The notes beneath the pieces were generated by a model. That model saw nothing but the letters and a program-made list of their open reading frames with translations. It did not search any database and was not told the DNA's origin. From Candidatus Bathyarchaeia archaeon (GTDB lineage Archaea > Thermoproteota > Bathyarchaeia > Bathyarchaeales > Bathycorpusculaceae), in assembly GCA_041447175.1 (NCBI GenBank), contig CP166960.1, positions 293,118 to 357,117 of the forward strand: a stretch of 64,000 nt of DNA. The letters are read 5' to 3'. This document shows, piece after piece, positions 1 through 9,397 of the stretch. The position numbers were made by a program, and so were the translations under genes. Numbering within the stretch: position 1 is the stretch's first letter; each line of letters opens with the position of its first letter.

Positions 1-43
1 CAGCTAACAGCGTAACAACCACGACCACGATAGCTCTTTGCAT
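1..43 (-). CDS. N-terminus of a secreted or membrane protein (partial)
   Basis: On the minus strand an ATG at 41-43 opens a frame reading M-Q-R-A-I followed by a run of Val, Thr, Leu and Ala up to the window edge. That looks like the start of a signal peptide or membrane segment. Only 14 residues are visible, there is no strong ribosome site upstream, and no family can be assigned. It would be divergent from the Gln-rich secreted protein at 175. Confidence 0.3.
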   Translation of the reverse strand, partial: MQRAIVVVVVTLLA

Positions 44-174
44 GGAGGAATCCCTTGAAACAATACGTAAGGTGGGCTTATAAGCTGTTTCAGTTTCTGA
101 AACGCCTGTTACAGCCAACAACTAAACCCCTGTTCAGCCCATTGGTTTCTCGTAGAAAATGGAGGTGAAAAAGA

Positions 175-606
175 ATGAAACTGAAAATGCTTCTGTTGGC
201 TGGCGTCATAATTGGGCTCCTCGCAGTACCCCTTGCAGCTGCGGCTCCTTCGTTTGGGCAGGGAAAGACTCAGAACGGCGACACACTTCAGCTTCAAGAC
301 AAGCAGCAGCTTCAAACGCAGGATTGCCTAAACGCTGCGGACGACTCTGTGGAGCCTCTGCAGAGCCAAGACCAAAACCAAACACAGACCCAAGACCAAC
401 AACAACTCAGAACCCGAGACTGCAACTGTACGGACGCGTGTGGCGGCGACTGTAACCAAACTCAAACCCAGCAGCAAACTCGGACCTGTCTGCAACAGCA
501 AGCTGGAGTCCAATCATCAACGGGCTACGGTAGCGGTGAACAAACCTGTAACTGCTATGCCTACATTCATGCACACCAGAATCGACAAGGCAACAAAACC
601 CCATAA
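175..606 (+). CDS. Secreted Gln/Cys-rich low-complexity protein
   Basis: The protein has 143 aa. A clear signal peptide (about residues 1-23: basic MKLK, hydrophobic core, AAAA-type end) is followed by a body made mostly of Gln, Thr and Asp with QTQTQDQ-like repeats. Cysteines occur in short clusters (DCNCTDAC, GGDC, CNC). A near-perfect ribosome site, GGAGGTGA, sits about 6 bases before the ATG and fixes the start. I do not recognise a family. Paired Cys and polar repeats would suit a disulfide-bonded surface or extracellular polypeptide. A T-rich stretch follows the stop. Confidence 0.7.
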   Translation: MKLKMLLLAGVIIGLLAVPLAAAAPSFGQGKTQNGDTLQLQDKQQLQTQDCLNAADDSVEPLQSQDQNQTQTQDQQQLRTRDCNCTDACGGDCNQTQTQQQTRTCLQQQAGVQSSTGYGSGEQTCNCYAYIHAHQNRQGNKTP

Positions 607-622
607 ACCATCAGCAGCCCCA

Positions 623-640
623 CTTTTTTCTTATTTTTTT
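623..640 (+). terminator. T-rich archaeal-type terminator
   Basis: Two runs of six or seven T lie about 20-35 bases after the stop of the Gln-rich protein, the usual form of an intrinsic archaeal terminator. Confidence 0.45.
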
Positions 641-676
641 GCCCCTTGAGTCAGGAGTTAACCTGACGTTTAGGTT

Positions 677-3175
677 TTGTGGATCAAATGTTCTAAACCT
701 GTAAATCGCTCAGTGTCTTTTACTGCTTTGATTTCTTTGCCTAAACCGAACACAGACCCCGACTCTTCACATGCTACGCAGACTGTAGCAGAGACGCTTA
801 CTGAAGCACAGATGGAAATGGGGTTAACTTCCGCGCAGGCACAACAGACGCTATTGGAATACGGGTTTAACGAGGTTCCCGAAAAGCGACCTAACCCTGT
901 TTTGCAGTTTGCCAAAAAATTCTGGGGATTAACCGCTTGGATGCTGGAACTCATTATCGTGCTGTCGTGGTTTTTGCAAAAATACGCCGACGTCTACATT
1001 GTGCTGGGGCTGCTCATATTCAACGCCATCTTGGGCTTTGAGGAAGAATACCGCGCGTCAGGCGCCGTGGACGCCCTCAAAGACAAACTCCGCGTAAACG
1101 CCCGCGTTCTGCGTGATGGCATCTGGCGTCTTCTTCCCGCACGGGAACTGGTGCCCGGTGATGTGGTGCGCATCAGGGCAGGCGACTTTGTACCCGCCGA
1201 CGTGCAGTTAACAGCGGGTGCTCTCGAAGTGGATCAGTCCGCGCTCACAGGGGAATCATTGACGGTGCAGAAACAGGCTGGCGAAGTGGTTTACTCGGGT
1301 TCTATTGTTAAGCGTGGCGAATCCAGCGGTGTCGTTTCGGCGACGGGCGTCAAAACCTACTTTGGGCGCACGGCACAGCTGGTTCAACTTGCAAAACCCA
1401 AACTGCACATTGAAAAGGTCATTTCCAGCGTCATACGGTGGCTGCTGGTTATTGACTCCTCTCTTATTGGGGTGGCGTTAGTTTTCTCTTTCCTGTGGGG
1501 CTTTGGCATCTTGGAAGTACTCCCTATCGTTCTGGTGCTCCTGATGTCGGCTATCCCCGTGGCTTTGCCCGCTATGTTCACCGTAAGCATGTCTATCGGC
1601 GCGAAGGAACTTAGCAAAAAAGGGGTGCTGGTCACAAGGCTTAACGCTGTTGAAGCCGCCGCCACCATGAACGTATTGTGCGCAGACAAAACTGGAACCA
1701 TAACCATGAACCGGCTATCAATCGCCAAAGTTTTCCCCGCCGACGGCTTTACGGAAAGTGATGTGGTGTTTTATGGCGCTTTGGCGTCGCAGCAAGCAAA
1801 CCAAGACCCCATCGACTTGGCTTTCCTGAACATGGCTAAAGAGCAAAAGTTGCCGCTTGATTCGTTTGTGCAACGAGCATTTGTTCCGTTTGACGCCAAA
1901 ACCCGCAGAACCCAAGCCACCCTACAGCGGGGCAACGAAGAGTGCACGGTGACTAAAGGCGCAGTTAACACCATAGCCGAAGCCATCGGGCTCAAGGAGC
2001 ATGAGCTTTCAAGTTTAAAGAGCCAAGTCGAAGCGTACGCAGCCAAGGGTTACCGCACCTTAGCAGTCGCCAAAACCCTCAGTGAGGGGCGTTTTCAGCT
2101 TGTGGGGTTGGCAGCGCTCTATGACATGCCCCGCCCTGACTCCAACCAGCTTATCCACGAGTTGCAGGAGTTGGGGGTCTCGGTGAAGCTGCTTACGGGC
2201 GATGCGTTGCCTATCGCGCAGGAAACCGCCAAAAGCGTTGAGTTAGGTGACAAAATCCTAAGTGCCGCGGAACTTAAAGACTACATTGAAGCGGACCCCA
2301 TTGAGGCGCAGTTGCAGGCGGAAAAAAGTGATGGGTTTGCGGAGGTTTTTCCTGAGGATAAGTACACGATTGTGAAGAGTTTGCAGGCGGGTAGCCGCGT
2401 GGTAGGCATGACAGGTGATGGCGTGAATGATGCGCCCGCGTTAAGGCAAGCCGAAGTGGGTATAGCGGTGAGCAACGCAACTGATGTGGCTAAGGGCGCG
2501 GCGAGCGTGGTGCTGGTTGATGAAGGCTTAACAGGCATCGTGGACTTGGTCAAAAATGGCAGAGTAATTTATGAGCGGATAACGGCGTGGATTCTGGGCA
2601 AAATCATTCGAACCCTGCAGATTGCCCTCTTTGTGGTTTTCGCTTTCATTTTCACAGGTAACTACATCGTGACGGCGTACACGGTGGTTTTGTTCTTCTT
2701 TTTGACGGATTTTGTAAAAATTTCCATATCCACCGACAACTTCCGGTGGTCTCAAAAACCCGACACCTGGGACATCAAAGGCGCCGTGACAGCCTCCATG
2801 ATTCTAGGCGTCGCAGTCACATTGGAGTCCTTCATCCTCTTGTATATGGTGCTTAACTGGTTCCACATAAACCTCAACGACCCTGCGCTTTACACGTTCA
2901 CTTTCGAAATTCTCTTCTACTCAGCAGCGTTCCTGATTTTCAACGTCCGCGAAAGAGAACACTTCTGGGACTCCATGCCCAGCAAAACCCTGCTCCTCTC
3001 CAGCATCATCAGCATAATAACCGCAACCGTCATAGCCACAACAGGACTGCCTGGGTTAACTCCTGTTGCTTTCTGGCAAACCATGCTGGTGTTGGCGTTC
3101 TCCGCGTTGTTTGCCCTTGTCGTAAATGACTCCGTAAAGTTTGTTATGGTGAAGAAAGCAGGCATCAAATGGTAG
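677..3175 (+). CDS. Plasma-membrane proton-efflux type P-type ATPase (P3A-like)
   Basis: An ATP-driven cation pump, 832 aa as read from a TTG. Landmarks in order: N-terminal cytoplasmic segment with NEVPE; first membrane pair (about 90-125); actuator-domain LTGES near 190; second membrane pair with a PVALP-type centre; phosphorylation motif DKTGT with the aspartate at residue 337; hinge TGDGVNDAP with its aspartate near 581; then a C-terminal membrane bundle. The family resembles fungal/plant and archaeal H+-ATPases rather than heavy-metal pumps, as there are no N-terminal CxxC domains. The true start may instead be ATG 812 or 818, since homologues begin near the MGLTSAQA segment and the TTG lacks a good ribosome site. 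Transported ion H+ is inferred. Confidence 0.9.
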   Translation: MWIKCSKPVNRSVSFTALISLPKPNTDPDSSHATQTVAETLTEAQMEMGLTSAQAQQTLLEYGFNEVPEKRPNPVLQFAKKFWGLTAWMLELIIVLSWFLQKYADVYIVLGLLIFNAILGFEEEYRASGAVDALKDKLRVNARVLRDGIWRLLPARELVPGDVVRIRAGDFVPADVQLTAGALEVDQSALTGESLTVQKQAGEVVYSGSIVKRGESSGVVSATGVKTYFGRTAQLVQLAKPKLHIEKVISSVIRWLLVIDSSLIGVALVFSFLWGFGILEVLPIVLVLLMSAIPVALPAMFTVSMSIGAKELSKKGVLVTRLNAVEAAATMNVLCADKTGTITMNRLSIAKVFPADGFTESDVVFYGALASQQANQDPIDLAFLNMAKEQKLPLDSFVQRAFVPFDAKTRRTQATLQRGNEECTVTKGAVNTIAEAIGLKEHELSSLKSQVEAYAAKGYRTLAVAKTLSEGRFQLVGLAALYDMPRPDSNQLIHELQELGVSVKLLTGDALPIAQETAKSVELGDKILSAAELKDYIEADPIEAQLQAEKSDGFAEVFPEDKYTIVKSLQAGSRVVGMTGDGVNDAPALRQAEVGIAVSNATDVAKGAASVVLVDEGLTGIVDLVKNGRVIYERITAWILGKIIRTLQIALFVVFAFIFTGNYIVTAYTVVLFFFLTDFVKISISTDNFRWSQKPDTWDIKGAVTASMILGVAVTLESFILLYMVLNWFHINLNDPALYTFTFEILFYSAAFLIFNVREREHFWDSMPSKTLLLSSIISIITATVIATTGLPGLTPVAFWQTMLVLAFSALFALVVNDSVKFVMVKKAGIKW

Positions 3176-3214
3176 AAACAACAAAAGTTGAAAAATGATG
3201 AGAGAAAAAATTGG

Positions 3215-4303
3215 TTACTGCTTTTTGAGGTAGTTGGGGTCCTCACGCAGAACTTTAGGCACGTAGTTGCACGCGGGGTCAGATTCAAACAAGTCGCCCG
3301 TGTAATATTCGGCGCGTGTCCGACAACCCCCACAAATTTCCCGGTACTCGCAAACACCGCATTTGCCTTTGATGTTGCTCTTGTCACGCAGCTTCAAATG
3401 CAACTCGCTGTGCTGAATTTCATCCCAGACTTGGGTTAGCTTCTTTTCTTTAACGTTGCCTAACCGGTAACCTTCGTGGAAGCCGCAACTGCGGAAGTCG
3501 CCGTTTTCGGTTATGCTGACATAGTTGCCGCCGATGGTGCATCTGCCTAAGTATCCGTTTTGGTACCAGTCCCAGAAGTCCACAGGGTTTTTCTGGCGCA
3601 CAATTCGCGCGTAGAAGGGTGAGTAAACGTTGATTTTGACTTTGCCCATGAGTTTTCGTTGCAGGTCATAGATTTCGTCAAAAGCTGTTTCGTACTCTTC
3701 AGGGGTTGGAGCCAAGTCGGGCATGTTGCTGCCTGCTCTGCCCACAGGGACCAAGTTGTGGTATACAACCATGCGGGCGTTGTATTCTGCGCCTAACGCT
3801 GCAGGGTGCGCCATGTCTTTGATGTTGTATTTAGTCATGGTTGTGACGACGCAGTCTAAAATGTCGTTTTCCGACAGCTTCTTCATGGCGTAAAGCGCTT
3901 TATCATAGCCGCCTTTGCGCCTGATGATGTCGTTTGACTCGCGGTTGCCGTCCACACTAACAGCTGTATGTACTTCATACTTTGCTAGTTTATCCAGACG
4001 CTCTTGGTCAAACGCAAACCCGCTTGTGATAAGACTGACTTCCATGCCATACTCTTTTTCTGCGTAGGCAATTATGTCAAAAATGTCATCACGCACAAGG
4101 GGTTCTCCTCCGCTAATTCCAAACCATGGAGAACCAAAATCGTGAATCTCATCAACCATGTGATAAGCTTCTTTGGTGCTTAATTCTTTATCTTTGGCGT
4201 ATTCTTTGGTGTAACTGCAGTACATGCAGCTACCCACACAATTTCTTGTACATCGCCACGTTACCATGTACAGGGGGGCTTTAGAGTTAGCCATCAAACT
4301 CAC
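3215..4303 (-). CDS. Radical SAM protein with C-terminal SPASM domain
   Basis: The protein has 362 aa. Radical SAM cysteines C22, C26 and C29 form CxxxCxxC, followed by the SAM-binding GGEPL motif. The C-terminus carries a SPASM-like set: a Cys in the GxCTIGG segment, SCGF, then KCGVCEYREICGGC and a final PAC, for auxiliary Fe-S clusters. The tail closely resembles AhbC/AhbD/NirJ haem-modifying enzymes and peptide-modifying maturases. The paralogue at 9398 has the same architecture. GTG 4303 or ATG 4294 could be the start. It is convergent with the ATPase and divergent from the RnfD-like gene. The substrate cannot be fixed: haem/haem-d1-type chemistry is possible, but no siroheme genes are in view. 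Confidence 0.85.
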   Translation of the reverse strand: MSLMANSKAPLYMVTWRCTRNCVGSCMYCSYTKEYAKDKELSTKEAYHMVDEIHDFGSPWFGISGGEPLVRDDIFDIIAYAEKEYGMEVSLITSGFAFDQERLDKLAKYEVHTAVSVDGNRESNDIIRRKGGYDKALYAMKKLSENDILDCVVTTMTKYNIKDMAHPAALGAEYNARMVVYHNLVPVGRAGSNMPDLAPTPEEYETAFDEIYDLQRKLMGKVKINVYSPFYARIVRQKNPVDFWDWYQNGYLGRCTIGGNYVSITENGDFRSCGFHEGYRLGNVKEKKLTQVWDEIQHSELHLKLRDKSNIKGKCGVCEYREICGGCRTRAEYYTGDLFESDPACNYVPKVLREDPNYLKKQ

Positions 4304-4632
4304 ATGATGATTAGATGAGGCTTTACGATATAAAATTTCCTATTAAAAAAGAAGCCCCTTTTACTCTCCATTTTGACCTGTTTCTGTGCTTTTTGGATAA
4401 AAAACCCGTTTCAACACAAGAAGAACTAACACCTGAAGCTGCAAAACTTAACGAACTTGCCTGTGTGTTTACGTTCTCTTCAGAAAGGCGTTTAGCATTT
4501 TTTTGTTCAAACAACCCAATAATCGGCGGATAATTGCTTTAATGCTGGTACAAGCCTTTAATGTACTAGAAAATCTTATAAACCAAATGCCATAGAGCTT
4601 TTGGTCAGATTTCCAACAAAGGAGATTAGGAA
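4304..4632. promoter_or_regulatory. Divergent intergenic region with TATA box for the RnfD-like gene
   Basis: A TATA element (TATAAA core, 4575-4584) lies about 50 bases before the ATG at 4633, and a ribosome site GGAG lies at 4621-4624. The rest of the 329 bases carries only an open frame of unconvincing composition, which I do not call. Confidence 0.6.
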
Positions 4633-5994
4633 ATGTCTAAACCAAAAGAATACTCTTCCATGACTAAAGACAAACTGATGACATATACCTTCGTTGCTCT
4701 ACTCGTACTCACCATCGTCACCATCGCTCTGTGGTCCCCCATCACCGTGATGCACATTGACGGCTCCCAAGGCTGGAACTTAGGCTTAACCCTTGCAGCA
4801 TGCGCACTGGTCGCAGTGGGTGTTGCAGTCGGAATAGACGTGCTCTTCTACAAGCTGGTCTCTGATAGTCCTCTGAACATAATGTCCGCAGCAGTCTTCG
4901 GCTTAATTGTCACACTTTCATACTCTTACGGTGTACCTTTAATGAACACCGAAGCCGTATTGCCCGTAGAAGCCCCTGGCGCGCTAATTTTTGTTGCCGC
5001 AATCGCTATGGTCGGTATGGTTGTATTCAAGAAAGTTATGTCAGGTAGGAAACTTGTAAACCCCGCAGCCGCAGCAAAATTCCTCGTTTTGCTTCCCCTC
5101 CTCAACAGCGTCTTCCTCGCAGTAGACCACATGAAAGACAGCATGCTCGGTGTACCCGCCTTGGCTGGTCCAATTGGTCCAGGCTTAACACCCATTAATG
5201 GCAACGGCTTTGCCTCGTTCTCCAGTTACCTTCAAAGTTGCTTTGGCAATCCTACCATGGGCGTGGCACCTGCTGACATAAACTGGATTATGATGGTGGA
5301 GAAATTCCACGGGTGGGCAGGTGGTGCCTCAAGCATCGCCGTTATAATCGTCGGTCTTGCTCTCTTTGTCGTTGCACGTCGCTACATAAAATGGAGAATT
5401 ACCCTCACATACTTTGTCGGCATCTCATTAATGTCCGTGTTAATGTCCACTATCTACGCAGACGGAGACCTATTCACACGACTCATCTTCGAAGTCTTCA
5501 TAGGCAGCTCAATCTTCATGGCGTTCTTCATGGCCACTGACCCCGCAACAACGCCCATAACGCATACTGGACAAATAATCTTCGGCGCTGGCTTAGCCGT
5601 CCTGACAATCCTCATTCAGACATACATGAACTTCTTCGGAGGCGCCCTTCTTGCGTTGCTCATAATGAACTTGGTTACGCCAAAGCTTGACGGCATCGGA
5701 AAAGGCAAAGCAACAACTGAAACCAAAGAACCCAAGCTTCCAAAACCAAAAGCCTTCCCACCAGAGAAAATCAAAGAATACCCATGTATGCGTTGCGGTG
5801 CTTGCATGAATGTATGCTGCCACAAACTGAGCCCAATTCTAATTAAGCAGGCTTTCGACAAGCAAAACTTTGACGCTTTGATAAAACTGCACCCCGACTA
5901 CTGCACTGGCTGTGGACACTGCACCTTTATCTGCCCCGCAAGAATCGACTTGCGAAAGAGCGTACTCCAAGCTAAGGGCGCGCTACGCGGTTAG
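4633..5994 (+). CDS. RnfD/NqrB-like membrane flavoprotein fused to an RnfC-like 2x[4Fe-4S] tail
   Basis: The protein has 453 aa. Residues about 18-350 form a polytopic membrane domain of the RnfD/NqrB family, including the conserved FMATDPAT segment near the usual covalent-flavin threonine region. Residues about 375-445 form a dicluster ferredoxin: CMRCGACMNVC then CTGCGHCTFIC, 25-30 residues apart, matching the C-terminal part of RnfC, with Pro after the last Cys of the second cluster (CPARI) but not of the first (CCHK). Rnf complexes couple ferredoxin:NAD electron transfer to Na+/H+ pumping; here two subunits are merged and no rnfA, E, G or B is adjacent. Start chosen from GGAG upstream. 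The unknown membrane gene at 6193 follows. Confidence 0.85.
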   Translation: MSKPKEYSSMTKDKLMTYTFVALLVLTIVTIALWSPITVMHIDGSQGWNLGLTLAACALVAVGVAVGIDVLFYKLVSDSPLNIMSAAVFGLIVTLSYSYGVPLMNTEAVLPVEAPGALIFVAAIAMVGMVVFKKVMSGRKLVNPAAAAKFLVLLPLLNSVFLAVDHMKDSMLGVPALAGPIGPGLTPINGNGFASFSSYLQSCFGNPTMGVAPADINWIMMVEKFHGWAGGASSIAVIIVGLALFVVARRYIKWRITLTYFVGISLMSVLMSTIYADGDLFTRLIFEVFIGSSIFMAFFMATDPATTPITHTGQIIFGAGLAVLTILIQTYMNFFGGALLALLIMNLVTPKLDGIGKGKATTETKEPKLPKPKAFPPEKIKEYPCMRCGACMNVCCHKLSPILIKQAFDKQNFDALIKLHPDYCTGCGHCTFICPARIDLRKSVLQAKGALRG

Positions 5995-6005
5995 TAGCCG
6001 TCCCC

Positions 6006-6019
6006 TTTTTTCCTTTTTT
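6006..6019 (+). terminator. T-rich terminator after the RnfD-like gene
   Basis: Two runs of six T interrupted by CC follow the stop codon at 5992-5994 by about ten bases. Confidence 0.4.
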
Positions 6020-6141
6020 GTTAAGACACCCCGTTTTTGATGTGGCTGATTTTACCCGCGCAAGCAAAATCCCTGTTCATTCCTTCATTTTTTGGTTGAA
6101 TCATTGTTCCTTTAGCCTTGTTCCGCTTCAGATAGGCATTA

Positions 6142-6152
6142 AATTTATAAAC
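6142..6152 (+). promoter_or_regulatory. TATA box of the 6193 membrane gene
   Basis: An ATTTATAAAC element about 50 bases before the TTG start suggests this gene is transcribed from its own promoter, separately from the RnfD-like gene, despite the same orientation. Confidence 0.5.
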
Positions 6153-6192
6153 GCGCCCAAACGTAATAGTTGAATCAAAAGAGGGAAAACAT

Positions 6193-6903
6193 TTGGAAAC
6201 AGAGAAATTTAAACTAAAAGATATCGCTTACGGTCTCGTAGTACCAGTGCTTGTCGGCTTGATTATCATCGCTTTTCCCGCAATTCTCCGCCCTGCCTTA
6301 GACTCATGGTTCCCACCACCAGACATGATGACTGGCTCTGCTGGCTCCCCATACGCTTTCCTGACGGCAATTTTCACTCACGGTTTTGCTCAGATGGTCA
6401 TATTCGCAATCCCGCTTATCCTCGGCTTAGTTTGGAACAAGTGGGCAGGCGGCGCTGCAGGCTTTCTGATGGGCACACTATACTATGTTGCAAACGCTGG
6501 CTACAACATTATGGTCAGCTCAATAACAGGTATACAAGTAGTGCAAGCCTTCGGCATTGAAGCGCTTGACGCAAGCTTGTTCCCGAATTTGTTTGCGGAC
6601 CCAAGCTTCATCGGAAACTACATTGTCGGCGGCATACTTGTTGGCTACATCACTGGCTCACTCAGCAACGGCTCATACAGCTTTAAACGGATGTTAGGCG
6701 CTGGTCTCACTGCTGCAATCACTGTTGGTGTGCTCCAATTCATCCTGAACATGACAGTTGCATACGGCGCATGGATGTCACAAGGCGACCCATTCCAAGC
6801 ATTCTATCTAGTTATGCTACCCATGGCAATCTTAGGCGTACTTGGACCAGTCATCGCAAAAGTAATGACTTGGTACGGTCTACAACCAGTAAAGCACTAC
6901 TAA
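6193..6903 (+). CDS. Unknown polytopic membrane protein
   Basis: The protein has 236 aa with about six hydrophobic helices and Gly-rich segments (GGAAGFLMGTLYY, GGILVGYITG). I do not recognise the family; overall it resembles a small transporter or the membrane subunit of an ECF/Rnf-like machine. The start is TTG, supported by GAGGG seven bases upstream. It lies next to the RnfD-RnfC fusion and both have strong TATA promoters, so a shared function in membrane electron or ion transfer is plausible but inferred. Confidence 0.75.
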   Translation: METEKFKLKDIAYGLVVPVLVGLIIIAFPAILRPALDSWFPPPDMMTGSAGSPYAFLTAIFTHGFAQMVIFAIPLILGLVWNKWAGGAAGFLMGTLYYVANAGYNIMVSSITGIQVVQAFGIEALDASLFPNLFADPSFIGNYIVGGILVGYITGSLSNGSYSFKRMLGAGLTAAITVGVLQFILNMTVAYGAWMSQGDPFQAFYLVMLPMAILGVLGPVIAKVMTWYGLQPVKHY

Positions 6904-7028
6904 ACCAACCTTTCTTTTCTCTTTTTCATTTTACCACAAAAGCTCGCAGCCCTTTCTGTTTCTGACAACAACGCCAGAATTATTAAAGCTGATTAGCCGT
7001 GTAAAACAAAAAAAGGAAGAACCTGCAT

Positions 7029-8330
7029 TTAGCAGGGAGCGGTTTTCTGCGCGAATTCCCACGCGATGTTGCCTTTCCAAACTTCACCTTGCTTGGTCAG
7101 GCGAACTTCCTTGTCGTCAATTTCAATAAGCCCCTTCGCCTTGAGATTTTCAAGCTGTGGTGCGAAGACGTCTTCGGGAAGTTTGCCAAACTTCTCCATA
7201 AACTCTGCTTTACTAACTGGTAACCTGATATAGAGGCGGCTCATTTCCCGTCGCATCATGTCTTCATCAGAGGATTCAGAGAGCTTTTGGATGGGTAGCT
7301 TGCCTGACTGCACAATTGCCATGTATTCGTGGATGTCGTCGGCGTTGCTGTAGCTGAACCGCTGCAGGTAACCCATAAAGCAGCCTGCACCCGTAGTGAG
7401 GATGCCGCCCCATGGCCAACCGTTAAGGCAGTTTTCCCGCATATGCCACTCGTTGCGGCTAAAGCGGTCATGACCCACAGCTTTGTAGCCGGCATCCGTC
7501 AGGAGCTTGTAAGCAGCAAGATACATCTCTTTCTCAAAGTCCGCGTCGGCTTGTGGTGGCACCACACCTTTCTGAATCATCTTTTCCAGCGGTGTTCCGG
7601 GGTCAACGTGTAGAGAGTAGCAGTCAATTTCCACGTCTAACTCGACGGCTTTCTTGAGGGTTTCAATCCAGCTTTCCATGGTCTGCGTCGGGAAGTTATA
7701 CATAAGGTCAACGCAGACACATAACTCAAGTTTGCGGGCGTGACGGATGGCTTTCTCCACATCTTCGGCGGAGTCGGGCAGGCACATCAGTTTTCGTAGC
7801 CTGTTGTCAAAGGTTTGGGCACCCATGTCCATTTGGTAGACGCCGTACTCAGCGAGTTTGTCAATTTTTGGCAGCGCCAACGTCTTGGAGGAGCCTGTGA
7901 CTTTGATAAAGTACTCCTTGTTTAATGTAAAGTTGGCTTTACAGAAGTCAATGAGGTCAATCATTTGTTCTGCCGCGAGCACGCTCGGGGTACCGCCGCC
8001 TAAAACAATCTCGTCAAACACGCTGGTTTTGACGTACTTAGTTTTAGCGTACATTGCCAGCTCTTTTTTGAGTTGTTCCATGTAGGGTTCAATTTCCACC
8101 CTGCTGGTGGCGGTGGTGGGGAAATAGCAGAAAGCACATCGGCTATCACAAATTGATATCCAAGGTTGTAGCTCCATCAGCCTGCCAGAGGTGTTTTCGG
8201 TGTTTAGGAACTCCATGAACGCCTGGTAGGTTTCAGGTTTAATTTCTGGGTAATCCCGGTATGTGTGGGGGGGCCAATTTGCTCTTTCTTCATAAACGTC
8301 TGATTTACTTTGCGATGTTGCGTTTTTCAT
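7029..8330 (-). CDS. HemN/HemW-like radical SAM protein (coproporphyrinogen oxidase family)
   Basis: The protein has 433 aa. The CxxxCxxC cluster motif lies at C61, C65 and C68, followed by EIVLGGGTPS near 110 (the SAM-binding GGGTP of the HemN family), MDMGAQTF, DLMYNFPTQT and SLHVDPGTPLE. The C-terminal third holds a winged-helix-like HemN_C segment. Family members include oxygen-independent coproporphyrinogen III dehydrogenase, HemW haem chaperones and anaerobic haem-ring openers (HutW/ChuW); motif content does not separate these. It lies between two unknown membrane proteins and within 3 kb of two SPASM enzymes. Confidence 0.85.
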   Translation of the reverse strand: MKNATSQSKSDVYEERANWPPHTYRDYPEIKPETYQAFMEFLNTENTSGRLMELQPWISICDSRCAFCYFPTTATSRVEIEPYMEQLKKELAMYAKTKYVKTSVFDEIVLGGGTPSVLAAEQMIDLIDFCKANFTLNKEYFIKVTGSSKTLALPKIDKLAEYGVYQMDMGAQTFDNRLRKLMCLPDSAEDVEKAIRHARKLELCVCVDLMYNFPTQTMESWIETLKKAVELDVEIDCYSLHVDPGTPLEKMIQKGVVPPQADADFEKEMYLAAYKLLTDAGYKAVGHDRFSRNEWHMRENCLNGWPWGGILTTGAGCFMGYLQRFSYSNADDIHEYMAIVQSGKLPIQKLSESSDEDMMRREMSRLYIRLPVSKAEFMEKFGKLPEDVFAPQLENLKAKGLIEIDDKEVRLTKQGEVWKGNIAWEFAQKTAPC

Positions 8331-8482
8331 TTTTTTGAAGCCTCAAACGCCTGAATGGAAAAAACGTTTAATAGCAGATAAAGTTTCCGTTACCCCACGC
8401 AAGGTGCTTCTGCAATGGTTTTTTGGTGCAGGGTGTTCTTCTGAATAGTCTTAAGTACCTCTTCTCCTGAAACCACATATAT

Positions 8483-9391
8483 TTGCAGCGGTGGACCGAG
8501 TTGAAGAGCACTTCCAGATGGGCATTCAAAGTGGGCTTATTTGCGGCGCTGGCAGTCTGGTTTGGCTCCTCCGCCGTTCAGGTCGGCAGAAGCCTCATCA
8601 CTGGCGTAGCTGATCCCTTCACAGATATCCCCGGTGCCGTCGGGCTAAGCTTTCGCATCGCCGCCGCTTTTGTCGCCTTAGTTGCGGTGCTGTTTTACCT
8701 GGCAAAACGCGCATTTTCAGATGTTGAATTGATTACCACTTTTCGCTGGCTGGTTCTGCTTGAAGCAGCCTACTTTGTGCTGTTTTTGCCCTCCGCCGTT
8801 TGGGGCTTCCAATACAGCAGCGTCTTGTACTCCCGCGAATTCTTCATCATAGAAGCAGGTTTACCCTGCCTTGTTGAAGCCCTCATAATGCCTACCGTGC
8901 TGCTGATGTTCTTCTTTAAACTAAAACCCAACACGCCTGCCGCCCCCGTCATCAAATGGGGTCTGATAACCGCGTCTGCCTACCTTTTTGTCATCTGGTT
9001 TAATTACACGGCGCAGTGGTGGAGCGACATTTACCTTCATGGGCTGGGCTTCTTGGAGTCCAACCTGTACCTTTTCGAGTTTGCCTTAACCGTCGGCGGG
9101 CTGCTGCTTTTGGCAATCTACACGGTGGTTTACACAAAAAACTCAGTTGGGGCGCAAACTTTGGCGGGGCTGGATTTGCGGCGGGCAGGTGCCATCTTGA
9201 CAGCGTTGGGCTTGTACTTTGATGTTTTAGTGGTTTTGTGGGTTCTGTTTGGCGACGCCAGTTTTGGCAGGTTAACCGTGTGGCCTGCGTTTTCGGTGCT
9301 TCACAACGTTGATGTCTGGATGGCGGCGTTGCCGCTGGTCGGGTTACCGCTTATGTTTTCAAAGAAAAGAAAAACTGCCCAAGAAAAATGA
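8483..9391 (+). CDS. Unknown integral membrane protein
   Basis: The protein has 302 aa with roughly eight hydrophobic helices spread along its length and ends in a basic SKKRKTAQEK tail. No motif is recognised. It starts at a TTG (8483); the 150-base upstream region is shared with the divergent HemN-like gene. It is convergent with the radical SAM gene at 9398, with six bases between the stop codons. Confidence 0.7.
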   Translation: MQRWTELKSTSRWAFKVGLFAALAVWFGSSAVQVGRSLITGVADPFTDIPGAVGLSFRIAAAFVALVAVLFYLAKRAFSDVELITTFRWLVLLEAAYFVLFLPSAVWGFQYSSVLYSREFFIIEAGLPCLVEALIMPTVLLMFFFKLKPNTPAAPVIKWGLITASAYLFVIWFNYTAQWWSDIYLHGLGFLESNLYLFEFALTVGGLLLLAIYTVVYTKNSVGAQTLAGLDLRRAGAILTALGLYFDVLVVLWVLFGDASFGRLTVWPAFSVLHNVDVWMAALPLVGLPLMFSKKRKTAQEK

Positions 9392-9397
9392 TGAAGG

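Noticed and set aside
4315-4533. 72-aa frame in the intergenic region before the RnfD-like gene
   Set aside because: No ribosome site, no motif, and it overlaps the divergent promoter region.
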